Assembly (NCBI RefSeq): GCF_000337095.1
Contig: NZ_AOIV01000019.1
Coordinates: 1 to 37,883, forward strand
DNA from: Halogeometricum pallidum JCM 14848
GTDB taxonomy: Archaea; Halobacteriota; Halobacteria; Halobacteriales; Haloferacaceae
Direction of reading: 5' to 3'
Length of the DNA: 37,883 nucleotides
Of the stretch, positions 32,485 to 37,883 are shown piece by piece. The notes beneath the pieces are model-generated. The model worked only from the letters and a program-made list of their open reading frames with translations, ran no database searches and was not told the DNA's origin. How positions within the stretch are numbered: position 1 is the first letter of the stretch; every line of letters begins with the position of its first letter. The position numbers and the translations under genes are program-made.

Positions 32485-33804
32485 GTGTCTACGACCGTCA
32501 CGAAGACGTTGCAAGCGACGTTCGCGCCCCCCACCGCGCACAAACAGGCGAAACTAAACGACCTCCTTGAAACGTACCGTGACAGTCTACAAGAGGCGTT
32601 CGACTCCGGGGCAAGTACCATGTCGTCGGTGAGCGACATCGTGACACCCTACAACCTGCCGTATCAAGCGAAGGCTGCTCTCTGCAACTACGTCCCAAAA
32701 CTCCGCAAGACGTACAACGCGCAGGAGTTGGACGACGAACACCCGATACGGCTCACAAATCAGGCTGCGAAGTTTGACCACTCCGAAGAACGCGACTACG
32801 AGTTCACGTGGTGGGTTCCGCGTCCCGGTCGGGGAACGAACTTCTGGATACCACTTCGCATCAACCCTGAACAGGAAGATCTCTGGCACGACCTCGTATC
32901 AGAGGACGCGAAGGCAGGCGAGATACGGCTTCAACAGCACCGGAAAAACTGGGTACTGCACGTTACCGTCGAGTATCCGGTCGAAGAACTAACGATGGAC
33001 GGTGACGCCGCGCACATCGGCTTAGATATCGGAGAAACCGCCCTCATCACGGGCTGTGCCCTCAAGGATGGTTCTCCGACTGACCCGTTCGTGTGTAGCG
33101 GAAGCAGAGCGAAGCATCTCCGTAAAGAGATGCACACGACCCTGAAACGACTCCAAGAGCGTGACGCATCCGAGTGGCGCATCGAAGACCGCTTCTCGCA
33201 CTACCAAAACGCGCTCACCGACATCGTGGAGAAAGCGTCTCGGGAAGCCGTCGAGTACGCCAAGCAGTTCGAGAACCCGGTGTTGGTGATGGAGGACCTG
33301 ACGTACATCCGTGAGCGTCTCGACTACGGGAAGCACATGAATCGTCGCCTTCACTCGTGGGCGTTCGCCCGACTGCAAGGGCGTATCGAGGACAAGGCGA
33401 CGGAAGCAGGCATCCCGGTCGAGTACGTGAATCCGGCGTACACATCTCAGACGTGCCACTCGTGCCACCGAATCGGTCGGCGGGACTCCCAAGCCGAGTT
33501 CCGGTGCCCGAACGACGACTGCCACGTTTCGATGTTTCAGGCCGACATCAATGCTTCCGCGAATATCGCACGACGGATTGACCCGTGGGGAGAGAGCGTC
33601 CCGCTTGACAAGGCGGAACGCGATGACTCGCTTCGGGATGGGAGCGGTTGTGACACCGCCACAACTTCGTCCGAGACGGCTTCGCCGTCTCGTGGTCACG
33701 AGAGACGCTCCGCGTCTCTCGAACGACACCGTGAGAAGAGCGTCCCAGCGCAGATGACGCTCACGGCGTTTCGAGAGTCGAAACCCTCTGCCAGCGACGA
33801 CTAA
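32485..33804 (+). CDS. tnpB: TnpB RNA-guided nuclease of the IS605 element
   Basis: A 439-residue TnpB. The N-terminal half (about 1-170) is the RNA/DNA-binding part. The RuvC-like nuclease has D in HIGLDIGETALITG, E in VLVMEDLTYIRERLDYG and D in FQADINASANIARR. A zinc ribbon YTSQTCHSCHRIG ... FRCPNDDCHVS supplies four cysteines. All three acidic residues and the ribbon are intact, so nuclease activity is likely. TnpB proteins cut DNA using a guide RNA from the element end and help retain the element. The last 70 residues (after RRIDPWGE) are encoded by hairpin-rich DNA that probably doubles as the RNA gene. The start is a GTG at 32485. Confidence 0.92.
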   Translation: MSTTVTKTLQATFAPPTAHKQAKLNDLLETYRDSLQEAFDSGASTMSSVSDIVTPYNLPYQAKAALCNYVPKLRKTYNAQELDDEHPIRLTNQAAKFDHSEERDYEFTWWVPRPGRGTNFWIPLRINPEQEDLWHDLVSEDAKAGEIRLQQHRKNWVLHVTVEYPVEELTMDGDAAHIGLDIGETALITGCALKDGSPTDPFVCSGSRAKHLRKEMHTTLKRLQERDASEWRIEDRFSHYQNALTDIVEKASREAVEYAKQFENPVLVMEDLTYIRERLDYGKHMNRRLHSWAFARLQGRIEDKATEAGIPVEYVNPAYTSQTCHSCHRIGRRDSQAEFRCPNDDCHVSMFQADINASANIARRIDPWGESVPLDKAERDDSLRDGSGCDTATTSSETASPSRGHERRSASLERHREKSVPAQMTLTAFRESKPSASDD

Positions 33805-33855
33805 CTGGTATTCCCCATGCGTGGGAAGCCTCGCCGTTTACGGCGAGGAGGATGT
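33640..33855 (+). ncRNA. Predicted guide-type RNA (omega RNA/sotRNA) at the tnpB 3' end
   Basis: Two perfect hairpins lie in the tnpB tail: GAGACGGC-TTC-GCCGTCTC (33673-33691) and GAGAGACGC-TCC-GCGTCTCTC (33700-33720). They are followed by the right-end hairpin at 33829-33848. Sense-overlapping transcripts from this part of IS1341-type genes are known in Halobacterium, and TnpB guide RNAs arise from the same place. The guide would be read from sequence just beyond the right end, here the reductase 3' end. The RNA's limits are estimates. Confidence 0.55.
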
Positions 33856-35243
33856 CACATTCCCGACGGCGCCACGTCACGAACGTCCCGGAACGCCCCC
33901 TGCACGACTTCGGACAGCGCCGGGTGGACGTGTATCGTCTCGGCTATCGTCTCGGCGTCCGCGCCGGCGGCGACGGCCGTGCTCACCTCGTGGACGAGCA
34001 TCGACGCGTGCGGGCCGACGACGTGACAGCCGAGCACCTTGCCGCCGTCGGTGACGAGCACCTTCGCGAACCCGCCGTCGTTCGACAGCACCGACCCGAG
34101 CGCGGTGTCGTCGTAGGCGTACGTGCCAACCTCGTAGCCGTCGCCGTCCACCTCCCCCTCGGTCTTCCCGAGGCTTCCGACCTGCGGCGACCCGAACACC
34201 GCGTGCGTCATCCCCGGGTAGGACACCGCCGACGGCGACTCCCCGGTCAGCGTCTCGACGACGTGTTCGGCCTCCTTGTCGCCGGAGTGTTTGAACATGT
34301 AGTTGCCCGCGATGTCGCCGATGGCGTAGACGCCGTCGACGGAGGTTTCGAGGTACTCGTCCGTCTCGACGAACCCGCCGTCGTCGGTATCGAGTCCGGC
34401 GGCCGAGACGTTCCAGCGGTCGGAGTTGGGTCGCCGACCCGTCGCCAACAGCACCTCGTCGCCGGTGAGTTCGATCCGCTCGCCGTCGTCGGACTCGGCG
34501 ACGACGACCGTCTCGTCGCCGCCGTCGCGGAGTTCGGTCACCTCGCGGCCGAGGTGGAGTTCGTGTTTCTCCCCGTACGCCTCGGTCAGTCGCTCGGCCA
34601 CCTCGCGGTCCTCCCTGTCGAGGAGGACGTCCCCGCGGCCGACGACGGCCACGTCCGTCCCCAACGCGCCGAACAGGTGCGCCATCTCGACGGCGATGTA
34701 GCCGCCGCCGGCGACGACGAGGCGGTCCGGCAGTTCGTCCATCCGGACCGCCTCGTCGCTCGTGAGGTACTCCACTTCGTCGGTGCCGTCGATGGAGTCG
34801 GGAATCATCGGCCGCGACCCGCCCGCGAGGACGACCCGGTCGGCCGTCAGTTCCGTCTGTCCGTCCCCGGTATCCACCTCGACCGTCCGTTCGTCGACGA
34901 ACCGGCCCTCCGTCTGATAGAAGTCGATACGTTCGTGTTCGCGGGCGCGTTCGGCCTTCCGCTCGGCAGCCTCGGTCACCTCCTCGATGACCTCGTCGAC
35001 GATGTCGCCGAACGCGACGCCCTCCAGCGAGGCGTCGAGGCCGAGCGAGTCGGCGTTTCTCACCGTCTCGGCGGCGTCGGCCCGGTGGATGAGCTTCTTC
35101 GAGGGGTTACAGCCGCGGTTGAGGCAGGTGCCGCCGAGTCTGTCGCGTTCGACGAGCGCAACGTCGAACCCGTCGTCTGCGGCCGCCGCCGCAACGATGT
35201 TTCCGGTTCCGCCGCCGAGGACGATGAGGTCGTACTCGCGCAT
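33855..35243 (-). CDS. FAD-dependent pyridine nucleotide-disulfide oxidoreductase
   Basis: A 462-residue flavoprotein. YDLIVLGGGTGNIVAAAA binds FAD, the redox cysteines are C40/C45 in GGTCLNRGCNPSKKLI, VVAGGGYIAVEMAHLFGALG is the NAD(P) domain, TSVDGVYAIGDIAG the second FAD site, and HVHPALSEVVQGAF contains the His-Glu pair of the partner subunit in the dimer. The CLNRGCNPSK form and the HPALSE ending resemble mycothione reductase and haloarchaeal bis-gamma-glutamylcystine reductase more than E3 dihydrolipoamide dehydrogenase, and no 2-oxoacid dehydrogenase genes are adjacent. ATG at 35243 is preferred to GTG at 35261. The stop codon lies at the border of the insertion sequence. Confidence 0.85.
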   Translation of the reverse strand: MREYDLIVLGGGTGNIVAAAAADDGFDVALVERDRLGGTCLNRGCNPSKKLIHRADAAETVRNADSLGLDASLEGVAFGDIVDEVIEEVTEAAERKAERAREHERIDFYQTEGRFVDERTVEVDTGDGQTELTADRVVLAGGSRPMIPDSIDGTDEVEYLTSDEAVRMDELPDRLVVAGGGYIAVEMAHLFGALGTDVAVVGRGDVLLDREDREVAERLTEAYGEKHELHLGREVTELRDGGDETVVVAESDDGERIELTGDEVLLATGRRPNSDRWNVSAAGLDTDDGGFVETDEYLETSVDGVYAIGDIAGNYMFKHSGDKEAEHVVETLTGESPSAVSYPGMTHAVFGSPQVGSLGKTEGEVDGDGYEVGTYAYDDTALGSVLSNDGGFAKVLVTDGGKVLGCHVVGPHASMLVHEVSTAVAAGADAETIAETIHVHPALSEVVQGAFRDVRDVAPSGM

Positions 35244-35390
35244 CGTCGGCAGTACGGACACGAGCGTGAAAAGGCGTCTTGCCGCGGCCCTCCTCGGAGC
35301 GGCCCGCGGTGGCGCGCGCGGGGGCAGACGCTTGAATCACCTGCATATACAGCCCCGTCGCCTTCCGGCGTGTGCCCCCCAGTGGAACCA

Positions 35391-35915
35391 ATGAGCGGCC
35401 AGACTTCCTCCTCGAACCGTTCGCTGGAGACGGTCGACGGCGTGACCCGCCGGTCGCTCCTCTCGGCGGGCGTCTTCGGCTTCGGCTTCAGCGGCCTCAT
35501 CGACGTGCTCGTGCTGCATCTCGTCCTCCAGTGGCACCACCTCCTCTCGGGCGTCTACCCGCGAACGACGATGGCCGGCCTCCGGACGAACGTGCTCGCC
35601 GACGGCCTGTTCTCGCTCGCGATGCTCGTCATCGCGTGCGTCGGCGCCGGTCTCCTCTGGCAGTCCGAACGCCGAACCGACGTTCCCCTCGCGCTCCGAC
35701 CGGTGGCCGGCGCGGCGGTCATCGGCCTCGGCACCTTCGACCTGTACGACGTGGTGGTCGACCACGTCCTCCTCGGTCTGCACCAACCGCTCTCGCAGGG
35801 CGGACGGTACAACCCCCACTGGGCCGCCGTGAGCCTCCTCATCCTCGGCGCCGGCTACTACGTCTACCGCACCGGCGTGAAGCGGCGGGCCGAGAGCGCG
35901 ACGGAGGCGGCGTGA
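35391..35915 (+). CDS. DUF2243 membrane protein
   Basis: A 174-residue membrane protein with four helices (about 24-50, 62-88, 98-122, 140-160). SAGVFGFGFSGLIDVLVLHLVLQWHHLLSG is the DUF2243 signature, with a His-rich LQWHHLLS; FDLYDVVVDHVLLGLHQPLSQGG and NPHWAAVSLLILGAGYYVYR complete the family. The paired histidines in or near the membrane suggest metal or heme binding, but function is unknown. A TATA element GCATATAC at 35343-35350 gives a short leader. The stop overlaps the next start as GTGA. Confidence 0.82.
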   Translation: MSGQTSSSNRSLETVDGVTRRSLLSAGVFGFGFSGLIDVLVLHLVLQWHHLLSGVYPRTTMAGLRTNVLADGLFSLAMLVIACVGAGLLWQSERRTDVPLALRPVAGAAVIGLGTFDLYDVVVDHVLLGLHQPLSQGGRYNPHWAAVSLLILGAGYYVYRTGVKRRAESATEAA

Positions 35916-36130
35916 CGCCGGCGCTCTCCCCCGCCGCCCTCTCGGCGTCCGCCGCGCACGCCGCACTCGTCGCCCCCGCGCCGCTTCACGGCGGGGCGGC
36001 CGCCCCGGCGTCGACGCCGGTTCCGCACTGGTCCGTGCTCCTCGTCGCAGTCATCGGCCTCTGGGTCGCTATCGCGGCCGGCGTGCTGGCCTGCGACAGA
36101 GTGCTCGCGCGCCTCGGCGCGACGGAGTAG
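35912..36130 (+). CDS. Small single-span protein coupled to the DUF2243 gene
   Basis: A 72-residue product starting at a GTG that overlaps the DUF2243 stop (GTGA). The first 45 residues are Ala/Pro-rich with a histidine or two (LVAPAPLHGGAAAP), followed by one membrane helix (SVLLVAVIGLWVAIAAGVLAC) and a short charged end. No family recognised. Tight coupling suggests a partner of the DUF2243 protein, possibly a fifth membrane segment of a complex. It ends 5 bases from the convergent sulfite-oxidase-family gene. Confidence 0.65.
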   Translation: MTPALSPAALSASAAHAALVAPAPLHGGAAAPASTPVPHWSVLLVAVIGLWVAIAAGVLACDRVLARLGATE

Positions 36131-36135
36131 AAATC

Positions 36136-37395
36136 TCAACGCTCGACGGTGACGGAGACGCCCAGCGGTCGGTAGGCGTTGTTCCCGTACCCCTTCTGAT
36201 TCCACGGGTAGCGGTCGCCCTCGATGCCGCGCAGACCCTCCTCGGGGTCCGACACCGTCGCCGGTTGCGTCCGCCCCCGGTCGTCCGTCGCGCGCGCGAC
36301 GACGGTGTGTTCCCCGGGGTCGGCGTCCCAGACGTACCGGAACTTCCGGACGGCGTAGCGGCCGAGGTCCGGGCCGACGAACTCCGCATCGTCCCACGTC
36401 TCGCCGCCGTCAGCGGAGATTTCGACGCGTTCGACCCTGTCGTCGCCGGACCACGCCACGCCCGTCACCTCGATGCGTCCGTCGGCGCCCGGCGAGAGTT
36501 CGGCGCCGTCCGCCGGCGACGTGACGAGCGATTTGACGAGTTGGTCGAACAGGTAGGCGTTCCGTATCTCGTCGGTCGCCCGCATCTGGTCGTGCGTGTC
36601 GGCGACGTCGACGGCGGCGTACCGTTCGGGTTCCTCGTCCTGCGCCGGGAGGATGCGGTAGGAGGACTGCTGGTACTCGGTGTAGTCGCGGCCGTCCCGC
36701 GACTGCCACTCCTCGCCGACGACCATCGAGTCCATCACGCGCACCTCCTCGACCCACTTTACGCTGTTGTTGCCGAACCACCCGGGTACGAGGAGTCTGA
36801 GGGGGTAGCCGTGCTCTGCGGTCATCGGGTCGCCGTTCATCTCGTAGGCGAGGATGCAGTCGTCGAGGGCCTTCGCCATCGGAATCGACCGGCAGAACAC
36901 GTCCTCGTCGTCTTTCGCCTCTCCGCCCATCGCCGTCAGCCACCGGCCGTCGGCGGTATCGGCGCCGTGAGCGTCGAGAATCGCCCGTACGGGCGTCCCC
37001 GTCCAGACGGCGTCGCCCACCGCGCCGAACGTCCACTGGTCGCCCTCGGCGTCCGGCGAGAAGTACGCCCGGCCGTTGCCCGAACACTCCATCATGTGGA
37101 CGACCGAGTCGGTGGGGTAGTCGGTTCGTAGCTCTTCCATCGACAGTTCCGCCTCCGAGTCCACCAGCCCCGTCAGCGAGACGGTCCACTCGTCGGCGTC
37201 TATCTCGGGCGTTCGGTGGTGGTTCCGGACGTAGTGTTCGTCCCGCGGCGTGAGGTAGCTCTCCAGATTCTCGCGCGCGTCCGTCTGCGCGTTGTCGGGG
37301 TCGGTCGAGAGCACCTCCAGTCCGGGGTACGTTTCGGCGACCGGTTCGTCCCGCGGACGGGACGCCTCACTCTCGTCGGCATCTCTCGAAGACAT
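36136..37395 (-). CDS. Sulfite oxidase-family molybdopterin enzyme
   Basis: A 419-residue molybdoenzyme. The molybdopterin-binding domain spans about 50-250; the molybdenum-ligand cysteine is C104 in HMMECSGNGRAYF, with WTGTPVRAIL, DEDVFCRSIPMAKAL and YPLRLLVPGWFGNNSVKWVEEV as cofactor contacts. The second, Ig-like dimerisation domain (about 290-417) shows TGVAWSGDDRVERVEISADGGETWDDAEF, the Mo-co dimer signature. There is no signal peptide or heme domain, so it is cytoplasmic or exported by an unseen route. Substrate could be sulfite or another small molecule; sulfite oxidation is the default for this family. Convergent with the small protein to the left. Confidence 0.87.
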   Translation of the reverse strand: MSSRDADESEASRPRDEPVAETYPGLEVLSTDPDNAQTDARENLESYLTPRDEHYVRNHHRTPEIDADEWTVSLTGLVDSEAELSMEELRTDYPTDSVVHMMECSGNGRAYFSPDAEGDQWTFGAVGDAVWTGTPVRAILDAHGADTADGRWLTAMGGEAKDDEDVFCRSIPMAKALDDCILAYEMNGDPMTAEHGYPLRLLVPGWFGNNSVKWVEEVRVMDSMVVGEEWQSRDGRDYTEYQQSSYRILPAQDEEPERYAAVDVADTHDQMRATDEIRNAYLFDQLVKSLVTSPADGAELSPGADGRIEVTGVAWSGDDRVERVEISADGGETWDDAEFVGPDLGRYAVRKFRYVWDADPGEHTVVARATDDRGRTQPATVSDPEEGLRGIEGDRYPWNQKGYGNNAYRPLGVSVTVER

Positions 37396-37480
37396 CGGGG
37401 GTTATCGGTTCAGGGGGGACGCACTCGACTGTGCTGCCTGCGCGTGAAAGGCGCGCGGCCGTCGGCATCTCACCCGCCGA
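37396..37480. other. Short gap, promoter side of the molybdoenzyme
   Basis: Eighty-five bases between two leftward genes. Nothing specific is visible; it is long enough for a promoter of the molybdoenzyme gene. Confidence 0.3.
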
Positions 37481-37882
37481 TTACGCGCCCGCCCGGACGC
37501 GGCCCGCAGTCGCGTTCGCCGTCGTCGACGCCTCCGTCGTCTCCGACGCGTTCCCGGCGCTAGTCCCGTTCGCGGCCTGCCGGATGCGCACGGTCTCGTT
37601 ATCGTACACCTCCATCGTCTCGATCACGGTGCCGTTCTCCGCGACGCGCTGAACGATGACGGTCGGCGCGCCGTCTCCCGGACCGGACTCACCGTCCGCC
37701 CCGCCCGCGCCGCCGGAACCGCCCGTAGCGTTCGTCGGCGTCTCCCCGGCGAGGAACCGCCGAATCGCCTCCGTCTCCTCGAACTCCTGCACGTCGCCGC
37801 TCTGGGCGTCGACGAACGCGACGTATGCGATGCCGCTGTTGTCCTCGGGGACGATGCGCACCTGCCAGTACTCGCGGTCGTC
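37481..37882 (-). CDS. C-terminal part of an unrecognised protein, possibly PepSY-like (partial)
   Basis: The frame enters from the right edge and ends at TAA (37483-37481), giving about 133 residues. It begins DDREYWQVRIVPEDNSGIAY, then VAFVDAQSGDVQEFEETEA, a strand-turn pattern like the PepSY-type modules that read 'W.V.f....g....v.vda.tG.v'. A Gly/Asp/Ser-rich linker and a second stretch (PTVIVQRVAENGTVIETMEVYDNET) follow, and the tail is rich in Asn-x-Ser/Thr sites, as expected of an extracellular glycosylated region. The N-terminus, and any signal peptide, is outside the window. Confidence 0.6.
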   Translation of the reverse strand, partial: DDREYWQVRIVPEDNSGIAYVAFVDAQSGDVQEFEETEAIRRFLAGETPTNATGGSGGAGGADGESGPGDGAPTVIVQRVAENGTVIETMEVYDNETVRIRQAANGTSAGNASETTEASTTANATAGRVRAGA

Positions 37883-37883
37883 T

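Larger units (their letters stand above)
31950..33855 (+). mobile_element. IS200/IS605-family insertion sequence with tnpA and tnpB
   Basis: A complete two-gene element. The left end holds the hairpin CCCGC (31968-31972)/GCGGG (31981-31985) with a loop containing GTTTACG. The right end holds CCTCGCCG (33829-33836), loop TTTA, CGGCGAGG (33841-33848), followed by AGGATGTCAC. Both ends share the phrase GTTTACGGCG, as expected of subterminal hairpins recognised by the HUH transposase. There are no inverted repeats at the ends and no target duplication, as for this family. Exact ends are uncertain by several bases; the right end falls at or next to the stop codon of the leftward reductase gene at 33855. 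Confidence 0.8.

Noticed and set aside
31890-32639. A 249-codon minus-strand frame across the tnpA gene.
   Set aside because: It crosses the left end of the insertion sequence and tnpA, whose HUH and tyrosine motifs prove the plus strand is coding.
33855-35243. Calling the flavoprotein a mercuric reductase or E3 dihydrolipoamide dehydrogenase.
   Set aside because: No N-terminal metal-binding domain or C-terminal vicinal cysteines for mercury, and no 2-oxoacid dehydrogenase genes nearby; the cysteine motif and HPALSE end fit thiol-disulfide reductases better.
33852-35915. A 687-codon plus-strand frame running opposite the disulfide reductase and into the DUF2243 gene.
   Set aside because: The left two thirds are antisense to the reductase; only the last 174 codons, from the ATG at 35391, match a protein family.

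Overview
The window looks like chromosome of a halophilic archaeon (class Halobacteria, probably Haloferacaceae-like). It has high GC, strongly acidic proteins, Tat-type signal peptides, TATA-box promoters with short or no leaders, frequent ATGA/GTGA gene overlaps, and haloarchaeal families such as DUF7511, DUF1616, DUF354 and TrmB regulators. No rRNA, tRNA or CRISPR array was seen. These assignments come from reading motifs by eye; no database search was run.

Region 1 (1-5.2 kb): the first codons of a leftward gene that may encode a surface glycoprotein, then a three-gene rightward operon. The operon encodes a secreted, membrane-anchored COG1361-type protein, an RND-family transporter and a TrmB-type regulator. 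A perfect inverted repeat sits at the predicted transcription start of this operon.

Region 2 (5.5-24.3 kb): a surface-glycan locus. It contains a complete WbpA/B/E/D-like set for making a UDP-2,3-diacetamido-glucuronic acid type sugar, split into a D-E-B operon at 5.6-8.2 kb and the WbpA-like dehydrogenase at 23-24.3 kb. It also carries a GalE-like epimerase, three GT2 and one GT4 glycosyltransferases, a DUF354 glycosyltransferase-like protein, a large multi-spanning membrane protein (possible GT-C or polymerase), a DUF1616 membrane protein, and two tandem paralogous exported parallel beta-helix proteins. No oligosaccharyltransferase, flippase or WbpI-type epimerase is visible.

Region 3 (24.7-29.2 kb): a leftward thiamine-pyrimidine salvage and uptake cluster. 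TenA of the cysteine class, TenA of the glutamate class, an SSS-family symporter and a previously untracked 44-residue membrane peptide overlap in series. An NRAMP-fold transporter without the metal-binding motifs follows from its own promoter. The tenA and NRAMP promoters carry the same palindrome, GGTGATATCAC, between TATA box and start, which predicts one shared repressor.

Region 4 (29.4-33.9 kb): a small DUF7511 protein, remnants of an IS1341-type element, an NhaC-type antiporter, and an intact IS200/IS605 element with TnpA and TnpB. The 3' end of tnpB has the hairpins expected of a guide-like overlapping RNA. The right end of the element coincides with the stop codon of the next gene.

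Region 5 (33.9-37.9 kb): a flavin disulfide reductase (possible bis-gamma-glutamylcystine reductase), a DUF2243 membrane protein coupled to a small single-span protein, a sulfite-oxidase-family molybdoenzyme, and a partial gene running off the right edge.
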